Assembly (NCBI GenBank): GCA_965204835.1
Contig: OZ242017.1
Location: 1,116,001 to 1,180,000, forward strand
Origin: VXMT01 sp965204835
Lineage (GTDB): Bacteria; Chloroflexota; Dehalococcoidia; UBA2979
Length of the DNA stretch: 64,000 nt
Direction: 5' to 3'
Shown here: positions 1 through 7,495 of the stretch, piece by piece
Layout: each line of letters begins with the position of its first letter
Numbering within the stretch: position 1 is the stretch's first letter
Program-made: the position numbers and the translations under genes
Notes under the pieces: generated by a model
What the model saw: the letters and a program-made list of their open reading frames with translations, nothing else
Told to the model about the DNA's origin: nothing
Databases searched by the model: none

Positions 1-639
1 CGGCGGGAGGTCTTCGCCGATCACGCCGTAGCGCAGTCCTTCGAGGAGCACCGCGACGCCCTCGCCGCCGGCGTCCACCACGCCCGCGTCCTGGAGCTGC
101 GGCAGCAGCTCCGGCGTGCGCTCCACGCTGACGCGCGCCGCGGCGACCGTCGCATCGAGCACCGACGCGAGCGACGGGTCGGGGGCCTGGTTCGCGACGG
201 CGCCCTCGGCGGCCTCGCGCATGACGGTCAGCATCGTCCCCTCGACCGGCGTCGCGACCGCCGAGTAGGCCGCGGTCGCGGCCGACTCAAGCGCGCCGAG
301 CAACTCGGACGGCCCGACGTCGGCGCTGCCCTCGAGGCCCTCGGCGAGCCCGCGCACCATCTGGGAGAGGATCACGCCGCTGTTGCCGCGCGCGCCCAGC
401 AGGGCGCCCTGCGCCATCGCCCCCGTGAAGGCGCCGACGTCCGTGGCGGCTGCCTCCTCGTCGTCGGCGGCGCGCCGCGCGGCGCGCAGGGTGAGCAGCA
501 TGTTGGTCCCGGTGTCGCCGTCGGGGACGGGGTAGACGTTGATCGCGTTGATGGCGTCGCGGTTCAACTCGAACCACTGGAGTGCGGTGTCGAGGGCGTC
601 GCGGAAGCCTTCCGCATGCAGGCGTTGTGGTGGGGTCAT
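1..639 (-). CDS. DAK2/DhaL-domain protein (FakA-like), 3' end outside window
   Basis: The N-terminal 213 residues are visible; the gene runs off the left edge. The signature N-V-Y-P-V-P-D-G-D-T-G-T-N-M near residue 30 is the nucleotide/Mg-binding motif of the DhaL/DAK2 fold, and A-R-G-N-S-G-V-I-L-S-Q follows. In the family this domain phosphorylates dihydroxyacetone or, in FakA, a fatty acid bound by a FakB/DegV partner. FakA-type proteins are about 550 aa, so at least half is missing. The ATG at 639 is preceded by AAGG on the minus strand. It diverges from rpmB, an arrangement common in Firmicutes and Chloroflexota (family knowledge). The substrate cannot be decided from this fragment. Confidence 0.88.
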   Translation of the reverse strand, partial: MTPPQRLHAEGFRDALDTALQWFELNRDAINAINVYPVPDGDTGTNMLLTLRAARRAADDEEAAATDVGAFTGAMAQGALLGARGNSGVILSQMVRGLAEGLEGSADVGPSELLGALESAATAAYSAVATPVEGTMLTVMREAAEGAVANQAPDPSLASVLDATVAAARVSVERTPELLPQLQDAGVVDAGGEGVAVLLEGLRYGVIGEDLPP

Positions 640-741
640 CGCCTTGCCGTTTCGTGTGCGCGATAGCGTGTCAGTAGGCGCAATGCTACCCTCTTAACCC
701 CGATCGCGTATAACGAATGTTGCCCTGCGGCACGAGGATGG
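640..741. promoter_or_regulatory. Divergent promoter region between the DAK2 gene and rpmB
   Basis: This gap between two divergent genes is less GC-rich than its surroundings. TATAAC at 709-714 is a plausible -10 for rpmB, with about 27 nt of leader. On the minus strand TAGCAT at 688-683 could serve the DAK2 gene. No clear -35 boxes are seen. The assignments rest on position and -10 similarity only. Confidence 0.45.
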
Positions 742-747
742 TTGGCG

Positions 748-1005
748 ATGGCGTCCGGCAAGTGTGACCTCTGCCCGAAGCGCACGAAGTTCGGGCGCAA
801 CATTCGCCACAAGCACTCAGGTCGCTGGGAGCGCAAGGCTCCGCGCACGAACCGCGAGTTCCGCCCCAACGTCCAGAGCAAGCGCCTGCTCATCGATGGC
901 CGCATGCGCCGCGTCAACGTCTGCACGCGCTGCCTGCGCACGCAGCTCAAGCGCATGGCCGAGGGCAAGCCCGCGATCCCCGAAGGCGCGCTCGCAAAGG
1001 CGTAA
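748..1005 (+). CDS. rpmB: 50S ribosomal protein L28 (zinc-ribbon form)
   Basis: An 85-residue basic protein with the L28 opening M-A-S-G-K-C-D-L-C and the H-S-G-R-W block, followed by a second C-x-x-C pair (C-T-R-C). The two C-x-x-C pairs make the zinc-binding (C+) version of L28. It belongs to the large ribosomal subunit. An in-frame TTG at 742 also exists, but GAGG at 734-737 sits 10 nt before the ATG at 748 and only 4 nt before the TTG, and L28 normally begins with M-[AS], so 748 was chosen. Confidence 0.95.
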   Translation: MASGKCDLCPKRTKFGRNIRHKHSGRWERKAPRTNREFRPNVQSKRLLIDGRMRRVNVCTRCLRTQLKRMAEGKPAIPEGALAKA

Positions 1006-1052
1006 CGCCCCGCACCCCTGTCCCATGTGAGCCGTGCAGGCGACCTCGTCGC

Positions 1053-1733
1053 CTACGAGGTGTGTCTGATCGCCGCGTGCAGCCCCGCGATCGCCTCGGC
1101 CGGGGTCTCGCGGTCGTTGTAGACCGCCGACCCGGCGACCAGCAGCGTCGCGCCCGCCTCGACGCACATCGAGGCGTTGTGCGCCTTCACCCCGCCGTCC
1201 ACCTCGATGACGAGCGGCGCGCCCGCGGCCTCGGCCATCCGGCGTAGCTCGCCGACCTTCGGCAGCTGGTCGACGAGGAGCTCCTGGCCGCCCCGGCCGG
1301 GATGCACCAGCATCACAGTCACCATGTCCAGCGACCCCAGCCACGGATCGAGGCTCGACGCGGGCGTGGGTGGGCTGATGGCGATGCCGGCCTCGCAGCC
1401 CAGCTCGCGCGTGCGCTCGATCGCTCGCTGGGGGTCGGGTGCGGCCTCGATGTGGAAGATGAGCCGGTCCGCGCCCGCCTCCGCCAGCGGCGCGAGCTGC
1501 GCGAGCGGGTTGGCCACCATCATGTGCGCCTCGACGGGCAGCGTGGTGGCTCGCCGCACCGCTTCGAGCACCAGCGGGCCGAAGCTGATCTCCGGGACGA
1601 AGTGCCCGTCCATCACGTCGATGTGCATGACGTCGGCGCCGCCGGCCTCGGCGGCCGCCACGTCGTCGGCGAGACGGCCGAAGTCGGCGGTGAGGATCGA
1701 GGGTGCGATCAGCACCCGCGGCGCGGCGGTCAC
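1053..1733 (-). CDS. rpe: Ribulose-phosphate 3-epimerase
   Basis: Interconverts ribulose-5-phosphate and xylulose-5-phosphate (pentose phosphate pathway, cytosol). The 226-aa TIM barrel shows the family blocks: A-P-S-I-L near residue 10, the metal-binding H-I-D-V-M-D-G-H-F-V-P, E-A-H-M-M-V, V-H-P-G-R-G-G-Q and E-V-D-G-G-V. Length is normal. The GTG start at 1733-1731 overlaps the argH stop as GTGA, so the two genes are probably translationally coupled. An upstream in-frame extension exists, but it lies inside argH and has no family similarity. Confidence 0.95.
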   Translation of the reverse strand: MTAAPRVLIAPSILTADFGRLADDVAAAEAGGADVMHIDVMDGHFVPEISFGPLVLEAVRRATTLPVEAHMMVANPLAQLAPLAEAGADRLIFHIEAAPDPQRAIERTRELGCEAGIAISPPTPASSLDPWLGSLDMVTVMLVHPGRGGQELLVDQLPKVGELRRMAEAAGAPLVIEVDGGVKAHNASMCVEAGATLLVAGSAVYNDRETPAEAIAGLHAAIRHTS

Positions 1734-3151
1734 TCGTCCTCCGCGCGCAGGCGCGCCCGCGCCGCCTCGCGCTGCTCCGCGACCCGCTCGGGCGCGGTAC
1801 CGCCGGTCGCGCTGCGCGCGGCCAGCGACGCCTCGATGTCCAGCGCGAGCACCTCCTCGCCGAACGCGGCGTGCGCGGCGCGGTAGTCGTCGATCGTGAG
1901 CTCCTCGAACGTCCGGCCGCTGCGCTCGCACTCCGCGACGAGGGCGCCGACGGCCTCGTGGGCCTCGCGGAACGGCACCCCGCGCCGCACGAGGTGGTCG
2001 GCGAGGTCCGTCGCGAGCGCGAAGTCGCCGCCTGCCGCCTCGCGGCCGCGCGCGGCGTCGAAGCGCAGCGTGGGGACCATGGCCGCAACCACCCCGAGGG
2101 TCGCGAGCAGCGTGTCGACCGAGTCGAAGAGCGGCTCCTTGTCCTCCTGCAGGTCGCGGTTGTACGCCAGCGGCTGGGCCTTGAGCAGCGTGAGCGCCTG
2201 CACGAGGTTGCCGATGGCGCGCGCGCTCTTCCCGCGCGCCAGCTCAGCGACGTCGGGGTTGCGCTTCTGCGGCATGATGCTCGACCCGGTCGAGAAGGCG
2301 TCGTCGAGCTGCACGAGGCCGAACTCGGCCGAGGCCCACAGCACGATCTCCTCGGCGAAGCGCGAGACGTGCACCATCGTGAGTGCGGCGGCGGCGTGGA
2401 ACTCCACGACAAAGTCACGGTCCGCCACCGCGTCCAGCGAGTTGGCCGCGACAGCGTCGAACCCCAGCTCGCGCGCCACGAGCTCGCGGTCGATGGGGTA
2501 GCCCACGCCGGCGAGCGCGCCCGAGCCGAGCGGCAGCACGTTTGCGGTCGCGCGCGCGGCGCGGAAGCGCGCGGCGTCGCGGGTCAGCATCTCCTCGTAG
2601 GCCTGGAGGTGGTGCGCGAGCAGCACCGGCTGCGCGCGCTGGAGGTGGGTGTACCCGGAGATCACCGTCTCCGCCTCGTGCTCGGCGAGGTCGAGCAGCG
2701 CGCCCCGCAGCGCCGCGAGGCGCTCGACGGCCTCGTCGCACGCGGCGCGCACGAACATCCGCAGGTCCGTCGCGACCTGGTCGTTGCGGGAGCGTGCGGT
2801 GTGGAGCCGTCGCGCTGGCTCGCCGATCCGCTCGGCGAGCGCGGCCTCGATGTTGAGGTGGATGTCCTCGCGGTCCTCGCGGAACTCGAAGTCGCCGGCG
2901 GCGATCTCGGCCTCGATGGCCCCGAGGCCCGTGACGATGGCGTCGCGGTCGTCGTCGGAGATGATTCCCTGCGCGGCCAGCATCCGGGCATGCGCGATCG
3001 AACCCGCGATGTCCTCGCGGTAGAGCCGCCGGTCGAAGGCAATCGAGGCGCCGTACGCCTCGACGAGCGCGTCCGTGGCGCCCTCGAAGCGGCCGCCCCA
3101 GAGCTTGGCCTCGCCGCCGGCGGATGGAGCCGAGTCGCCGTCCTCGTTCAT
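1730..3151 (-). CDS. argH: Argininosuccinate lyase
   Basis: Last step of arginine synthesis: argininosuccinate to arginine plus fumarate. The 473-aa protein carries the fumarase/aspartase-superfamily signature G-S-S-I-M-P-Q-K-R-N-P-D, the N-terminal K-L-W-G-G-R-F motif and H-T-A-R-S-R-N-D-Q. First gene of an argH-rpe pair (GTGA overlap). No Shine-Dalgarno precedes the ATG. Instead TAGCCT lies only 6 nt upstream, which suggests a leaderless mRNA. It is separated from argG by a VapBC-like pair and a plus-strand glyoxalase-fold gene. Confidence 0.97.
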   Translation of the reverse strand: MNEDGDSAPSAGGEAKLWGGRFEGATDALVEAYGASIAFDRRLYREDIAGSIAHARMLAAQGIISDDDRDAIVTGLGAIEAEIAAGDFEFREDREDIHLNIEAALAERIGEPARRLHTARSRNDQVATDLRMFVRAACDEAVERLAALRGALLDLAEHEAETVISGYTHLQRAQPVLLAHHLQAYEEMLTRDAARFRAARATANVLPLGSGALAGVGYPIDRELVARELGFDAVAANSLDAVADRDFVVEFHAAAALTMVHVSRFAEEIVLWASAEFGLVQLDDAFSTGSSIMPQKRNPDVAELARGKSARAIGNLVQALTLLKAQPLAYNRDLQEDKEPLFDSVDTLLATLGVVAAMVPTLRFDAARGREAAGGDFALATDLADHLVRRGVPFREAHEAVGALVAECERSGRTFEELTIDDYRAAHAAFGEEVLALDIEASLAARSATGGTAPERVAEQREAARARLRAEDE

Positions 3152-3157
3152 CGTTCG

Positions 3158-3163
3158 AGGCTA
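3158..3163 (-). promoter_or_regulatory. -10 element of argH, apparently leaderless
   Basis: Minus-strand TAGCCT ends 6 nt before the argH ATG (3151), placing the expected transcription start at the start codon. No ribosome-binding site is present. The same geometry recurs before nth, the HTH-metalloprotease gene, two MFS genes and the DUF2236 gene. Confidence 0.55.
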
Positions 3164-3234
3164 CATCGGGGCCCTGCGGTGCGCGAGCGGGCCACTCGCC
3201 TGGCGAGGTATCGTGCAGGCGGATCGGAGGGTCC

Positions 3235-3630
3235 GTGCCGCGACTGTTCCGTGTGATCGTGCCCGTGCCGGACATGGCGGCCGCCGACGCCTTCTACAGG
3301 CGCGTCCTCGACATCGAGCCCGACGAGGTCACGCCGACGCGGCACTACTTCGACTGTGGCGGCGTGATCCTCGCGCTCGTCGACCCGTCCGCGCACGGCC
3401 GGGCGTTCCGCGCGAATCCAGACCTGGTCTACCTCGCCGTCCCCGACCTCGAGGCCGCGCTCGAACGCGCGACGGAGGCAGGCGCGCAGCTCCTCGAAGA
3501 TGACGACGTGGGGTGGGGCATCCAGCAGCGGGTGTGGGGCGAGCGTAGCGCCTACTTCACCGACCCGTTCGGCAACCCGCTCTGCCTGGTCGACGAGACG
3601 ACGTTGTTCACGGGGAGCAGCCAGGAGTAG
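3235..3630 (+). CDS. Glyoxalase/bleomycin-resistance (VOC) superfamily protein
   Basis: A 131-aa protein with the paired beta-alpha-beta-beta-beta VOC fold. Module 1 opens F-R-V-I-V-P-V-P-D-M. The typical C-terminal stretch F-T-D-P-F-G-N-P-L-C-L-V is present. VOC proteins include metal-dependent isomerases, dioxygenases and drug-binding proteins; the substrate here is unknown. GTG at 3235 is preceded by GGAGG at 3226-3230; an earlier in-frame start at 3124 overlaps argH antisense and adds an unrelated tail. It stands alone on the plus strand between the arg gene blocks. Confidence 0.85.
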   Translation: MPRLFRVIVPVPDMAAADAFYRRVLDIEPDEVTPTRHYFDCGGVILALVDPSAHGRAFRANPDLVYLAVPDLEAALERATEAGAQLLEDDDVGWGIQQRVWGERSAYFTDPFGNPLCLVDETTLFTGSSQE

Positions 3631-3682
3631 CGGGCGCGGGACCATTCCCGACCGGCACGACAAGACCTGGCTGATGCGCGTG

Positions 3683-4132
3683 TCAGGCGTCGGCGTCGAA
3701 GGTGGCGATATCAATCACCCTGCCGGTCGCCGGACCGAACGTCCGTAGCATGCCGCGATCCGCAGTAATGACTGGGCAGCTATGGCGTAAGGCCAGGGCG
3801 ACATACAGGCAGTCGTACGACGGATGCTCAAAAGCGAGCGCCAACTCAAGCGCCTGCGCGGCGAGCCCTGCGGCCGGCGTGAGTTCGGGTAACGTCCCGA
3901 GGAGCGTGTCGAGGGCCTCGCGGGCCTCGTCGCGCGTGAGGTCGCCACGCAGGTGTGCGCTCTTCCAGAGGATGTTGGTGACCTCGGGCACGTACACGTC
4001 CGGGGCCAGAAGGCTCGTGTCTCCCCGAGTGGCGCTATCGAGCAGTGCGATTGCACGGTCGGAGTCTGGCTCGGCCACTGCCCACTTCGCGCCGACCGAG
4101 GCGTCTACAACGAGCGTCTCGGCCGGGGTCAA
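3683..4132 (-). CDS. VapC-like PIN-domain ribonuclease toxin
   Basis: A 149-aa PIN protein: V-V-D-A-S-V near the N-terminus supplies the first acidic residue, P-E-V-T-N-I-L-W the second, and D-C-L-Y-V-A-L-A followed by I-T-A-D-R the C-terminal acidic pair. PIN toxins cleave RNA with Mg2+. The likely start is TTG at 4132, overlapping the stop of the upstream antitoxin as TTGA, the usual coupling in VapBC pairs. It is less GC-rich than the flanking arg genes and sits between argG and argH, which suggests acquisition. The RNA target cannot be inferred. Confidence 0.87.
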   Translation of the reverse strand: MTPAETLVVDASVGAKWAVAEPDSDRAIALLDSATRGDTSLLAPDVYVPEVTNILWKSAHLRGDLTRDEAREALDTLLGTLPELTPAAGLAAQALELALAFEHPSYDCLYVALALRHSCPVITADRGMLRTFGPATGRVIDIATFDADA

Positions 4133-4383
4133 CGGTCGCGGTCTTCGCGGATGAGCGGCCAACTCTCGTCCAGCGGCCCTCCGTTGCGCTCCTCGATGCG
4201 CGCCCGCAGTGCGTTCATCTGCGGGATGATGTCGCGGGCGCGCTTCCGCCACTCACGCTGCTCGGCGAGCTGCTGCAGCGCTGCGCGCACCAGGGCGTTC
4301 ATGCTTGTACTTTTTTCGGCTGCTTCTTCGCGGAGTGCCTCCATGACGTCGTCGGGCACGTTCCTGACAGTGATCTGGGCCAT
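4129..4383 (-). CDS. VapB-like ribbon-helix-helix antitoxin
   Basis: An 84-aa protein starting M-A-Q-I-T-V-R-N-V-P, a beta strand and helix typical of Arc/FitA-type ribbon-helix-helix antitoxins, with a charged C-terminal part that would wrap the toxin. It should neutralise the PIN protein and repress the operon. AGGTGA sits 5 nt before the ATG at 4383; a GTG 9 nt earlier falls inside that ribosome-binding site, so 4383 is preferred. Palindromic ATGCAT elements lie upstream. Confidence 0.83.
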   Translation of the reverse strand: MAQITVRNVPDDVMEALREEAAEKSTSMNALVRAALQQLAEQREWRKRARDIIPQMNALRARIEERNGGPLDESWPLIREDRDR

Positions 4384-4422
4384 CTGGTTCACCTGGCGAT
4401 CGCGAACTGCATGCTTCTATGG

Positions 4423-4437
4423 ATGCATTATGCATGC
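4423..4437 (-). promoter_or_regulatory. Probable promoter/operator of the first VapBC-like pair
   Basis: Two palindromic ATGCAT units (4423-4428, 4430-4435) separated by one base and extended to ATGCATGC lie 40-55 nt upstream of the antitoxin start, in an AT-rich pocket. A further GCATGC lies at 4409-4414. Autorepression at palindromes is normal for VapBC; the assignment is by position and symmetry. Confidence 0.5.
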
Positions 4438-4515
4438 TCAACACTGACGCCAGCAATGTGACGTCGTCCTCGAGATCACCCAGGGAGAACCGAATCTGCA
4501 TGCGACCCGCGCCGG

Positions 4516-5754
4516 CTACTCCTCGCCCGGCGCGGCGAGGCGCAACGGGTCCGTCGGCTCGCCGAGGAGTTGCTGGCGCGCTTGCACCTCCAGCGGCAGC
4601 CCCCACAGCTTGATGAAGCCGAGCGCGGCCTGCTGGTCGAAGTCGTCCTCCGAGCCGTACGTCGCCAGTGCGTAGTTGTAGAGGCTGCGGTCCGAGCGGC
4701 TCCCGACGGCGTCGGCGTGCCCGCGCCACAGCCGCACGCGCACCTCGCCCGTCACGTGGCGCTGCGTCGACCGCACGTAGGCGGCGAGGTCCTGGTGGTG
4801 CGCGCTGAACCACAGGCCGTTGTAGACCAGGTCCGCGTACTCCTGCGCGACCCGCGCCTTCATGCGCATCTGGTCCTTGGACAGTGTGAGCGTCTCCAGC
4901 TTGCGGTGCGCGGCCAGCAGCGTCACCGCAGCGGGCGCCTCGTACACCTCGCGGGACTTGATGCCCACCAGGCGGTTCTCGACCATGTCGAGCCGCCCGA
5001 CGCCGTGCTCGCCGGCCACCTCGTTGAGCCGGTCGACGAGGTCCACGGGCGTGACCCGGTCACCGTCGAGGGATACGGGCATGCCCTGCTCGAAACCGAT
5101 TACGATCTCCGCGGCCTCGGCCGGGGTGTCGTCGATGGGGCGCGTCCACTGGTAGGCGTCCTCGGGCGGGGTCACCCACGGGTCCTCGAGCGCGCCCGCC
5201 TCGATGGCGCGGCCCCACATGTTCTCGTCGATGGAGTACGGCGAGCGCTCGCCGCCCTCGACGGAGATGCCGTGCTCGCGGCAGTACGCGAGCGCCTCGT
5301 CGCGCGTCCACTGGTGCTCGCGCGCCGTGCCCACGATGGTCAGGTTCGGCGCGAGCGTGGCGAGCGCGACGTCGAAGCGCACCTGGTCGTTGCCCTTGCC
5401 TGTGCAGCCGTGCGCGACGGCCGTCGCGCCCACCTCGCGCGCCTTGTCGACGAGCAGCTTCGCGATGAGCGGCCGTCCGAGGGCCGTCGCGAGGGGGTAC
5501 TCGCCCTCGTAGACCGCGTTGGCGGCCAGCCCGGGGAAGGCGAAGTAGCGCAGGAAGTCGTCGCGCGCGTCGACGACGGCATACTCGATGGCGCCTGCCT
5601 CGTTCGCCCGCTGCTCGGCGCCCTCCATGTCCTCGACGTTGCCGAGGTCGATGAGCAGGCAGATCACCTCGTAGCCGCGGTCCTCCTGCAGCCACTTCGT
5701 GGCTGCGGACGTGTCGAGGCCGCCTGAGTAGGCAAGGACGATGCGTTCGGCCAT
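4516..5754 (-). CDS. argG: Argininosuccinate synthase
   Basis: ATP-dependent condensation of citrulline and aspartate to argininosuccinate. The 412-aa protein begins with the N-type ATP pyrophosphatase P-loop A-Y-S-G-G-L-D-T-S and contains G-C-T-G-K-G-N-D-Q-V-R-F and S-P-Y-S-I-D-E-N-M-W-G, all diagnostic of ArgG. Length is normal. GGAG lies 8 nt before the ATG. It follows argD and a glyoxalase-fold gene on the same strand; the spot between argD and argG where argF often sits holds the glyoxalase gene instead. Confidence 0.97.
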   Translation of the reverse strand: MAERIVLAYSGGLDTSAATKWLQEDRGYEVICLLIDLGNVEDMEGAEQRANEAGAIEYAVVDARDDFLRYFAFPGLAANAVYEGEYPLATALGRPLIAKLLVDKAREVGATAVAHGCTGKGNDQVRFDVALATLAPNLTIVGTAREHQWTRDEALAYCREHGISVEGGERSPYSIDENMWGRAIEAGALEDPWVTPPEDAYQWTRPIDDTPAEAAEIVIGFEQGMPVSLDGDRVTPVDLVDRLNEVAGEHGVGRLDMVENRLVGIKSREVYEAPAAVTLLAAHRKLETLTLSKDQMRMKARVAQEYADLVYNGLWFSAHHQDLAAYVRSTQRHVTGEVRVRLWRGHADAVGSRSDRSLYNYALATYGSEDDFDQQAALGFIKLWGLPLEVQARQQLLGEPTDPLRLAAPGEE

Positions 5755-5784
5755 CAGTGTGTCTCCATCACTGGTCGTGTGTAG

Positions 5785-6183
5785 CTATGCCTCGCCGCCG
5801 GTGGGCGAGCCGAGTTCGACGATGATCCCGTCCGGGTCGCGCACGTACGCGACGGTCTGCCCCCACGGCTTCTCGACGGGCTCCGCGAGCGGCGTCGCGC
5901 CTGCCTCGACGGCGTGCGCGTACGCGCCGGCCACGTCCTCGACCTCGAAGCCGATCTCGAACGCCGCGGGCGGCAGCCCGGGGTCGTTCTCGCGGATCGG
6001 CGGCGCGAAGTTCGAGGCGGCCATCGAGTTGGCCGCCAGGCCGAGCGCGGTCTCGCCGGTCTCGAGTTCCGCGTAGTCGCCGCCCTCTGCCGCGAAGCGC
6101 AGGCCGACGCCGAACGCGCGCTCGTAGAAGCGCACGGACGCCTCCACGTCGCGCACGTAGACGATCGCCCAGCGGAACTGCAC
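5785..6183 (-). CDS. Glyoxalase/VOC superfamily protein
   Basis: A 132-aa VOC protein opening F-R-W-A-I-V-Y-V-R-D-V, with two repeats of the fold and the end block V-A-Y-V-R-D-P-D-G-I-I-V-E-L, where E is the usual metal ligand position. The GTG start at 6183 follows the argD stop by 3 nt and argG starts 30 nt downstream, so it is co-transcribed with arginine genes. Whether it acts on a metabolite of the pathway (detoxification, for example) is unknown. It resembles the protein at 3235 in fold only. Confidence 0.85.
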   Translation of the reverse strand: MQFRWAIVYVRDVEASVRFYERAFGVGLRFAAEGGDYAELETGETALGLAANSMAASNFAPPIRENDPGLPPAAFEIGFEVEDVAGAYAHAVEAGATPLAEPVEKPWGQTVAYVRDPDGIIVELGSPTGGEA

Positions 6184-6186
6184 TGG

Positions 6187-7374
6187 CTAGCCGGTGACTT
6201 CGGCGATGGCGCCGTCGATGATGTCGACCACCTGGTCGATCTCCTCGGCGCTGACGTTGAGCGGCGGCATCATCCGCACCACGTCGGGGCGCACCGGGTT
6301 GAGCAGCGCGCCGCGCGACACGGACTCGACGACGACCTGCGGGGCGATCGGCTCGTTAAGCTCGAGGCCGATCAGCAGCCCCCGCCCGCGCACGCCGCGC
6401 ACCACGCTGTGCTTCTCGCCGAGCGCGGCCAGGCGGCTCGCGGCCTGCTCACCGCGGGCGCGGACGTTGGCGAGCGTGTCGCCCTCGACCACCCGGCGCA
6501 GCACGTGGGCCGCGGCGGCGGTGGCCAGCGGCTGCCCGCCGAAGGTGGAGCCGTGGTCGCCGGGCTCGAAGACCGAAGCTGCCTCGGTGGCCATCATCGC
6601 GGCCACGGGCACGCCCCCGCCGAGCGCCTTGGCGCTGGTCATGATGTCCGGGATGATGCCCGCCTGCTCGTGCGCCCACAGCGTGCCGGTGCGGCCCATG
6701 CCGACCTGCACCTCGTCGAGGATGAGCAGCATGCCCTGCTCGTCGCACCACTCGCGCACGGCGCGGAGGTAGTTGTCGGCGGGGACGTTGATGCCGCCCT
6801 CGCCCTGGATCGGCTCGAGCATGACGGCGGCGGTGTGCTCGTTCGTCGCGGACTGGATCGCCTCGACGTCGTCGAAGTCGACGTAGACGAAGCCCGGCAC
6901 GAGCGGCTCGAAGGGCTCGCGGTAGGCGGGCGTACCGGTGGCGGCGACGGTCGCCATCGTGCGGCCGTGGAAGCCGTTCTGCGCGACGACGATCTCGTGC
7001 GCGCCGTTGCGGTTGAGGCGGCCCCACTTACGGGCGAGCTTGAGTGCGGCCTCGTTGGCCTCGGCGCCCGAGTTGGCGAAGAAGACGCGGTCCATCGCCG
7101 AGTGGTCGATGAGCAGCTGGGCCAGCTCGATCTGCGGCTCGGTGAAGAAGATGTTCGAGACGTGGATCAGCGTGCGCGCCTGCTCCGCGATCACCTCGGC
7201 GAGTTCGGGGTCGGAGTGCCCGAAGGTGCAGGAGGCGATGCCGGCAACGAAGTCGAGGTACTCCTTGCCCTCGTCGTCCCAGACGCGGGTGCCTTCGCCG
7301 CGCACGAGCGTGACCGGGACGCGCCGCGCGGCCTGCATGTAGAGCTGGGCTTCCAGGGCCTGGGTATCCGTCAC
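6187..7374 (-). CDS. argD: Acetylornithine/ornithine-type aminotransferase (class III, PLP)
   Basis: Transfers an amino group to N-acetylglutamate semialdehyde in arginine (possibly also lysine) synthesis. The 395-aa protein shows F-F-A-N-S-G-A-E-A-N-E-A-A, Q-N-G-F-H-G-R-T, L-I-L-D-E-V-Q-V-G-M-G-R-T-G and the PLP lysine in S-A-K-A-L-G-G-G. GTG start with GGGAG about 5-6 nt upstream. Position within the arg cluster supports ArgD over other class III aminotransferases. TAAGCT in the 121-bp gap upstream (7375-7495) may be its own -10. Confidence 0.94.
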   Translation of the reverse strand: MTDTQALEAQLYMQAARRVPVTLVRGEGTRVWDDEGKEYLDFVAGIASCTFGHSDPELAEVIAEQARTLIHVSNIFFTEPQIELAQLLIDHSAMDRVFFANSGAEANEAALKLARKWGRLNRNGAHEIVVAQNGFHGRTMATVAATGTPAYREPFEPLVPGFVYVDFDDVEAIQSATNEHTAAVMLEPIQGEGGINVPADNYLRAVREWCDEQGMLLILDEVQVGMGRTGTLWAHEQAGIIPDIMTSAKALGGGVPVAAMMATEAASVFEPGDHGSTFGGQPLATAAAAHVLRRVVEGDTLANVRARGEQAASRLAALGEKHSVVRGVRGRGLLIGLELNEPIAPQVVVESVSRGALLNPVRPDVVRMMPPLNVSAEEIDQVVDIIDGAIAEVTG

Positions 7375-7495
7375 GCTGCTCTCCCGTACTCCGTGCGCCG
7401 TCTGTGATCCGCGTGCCGAGGCACAACGGACAGCTTACCCGTCGTGGCCGTTTGGGGCTTGGCGCGGGGCCCGCCTCGAGGGCGTCTCTTCGCGC

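Noticed and set aside
817..2418. Long minus-strand frame overlapping rpmB, rpe and argH
   Set aside because: A GC-rich shadow frame of Arg/Ala/Ser-rich sequence with no domain, antisense to rpmB and out of frame with rpe and argH.
1703..3256. Plus-strand frame of over 500 codons opposite argH
   Set aside because: Antisense to argH and composed of low-complexity Arg/Leu/Val/Glu sequence; it is a codon-bias shadow.
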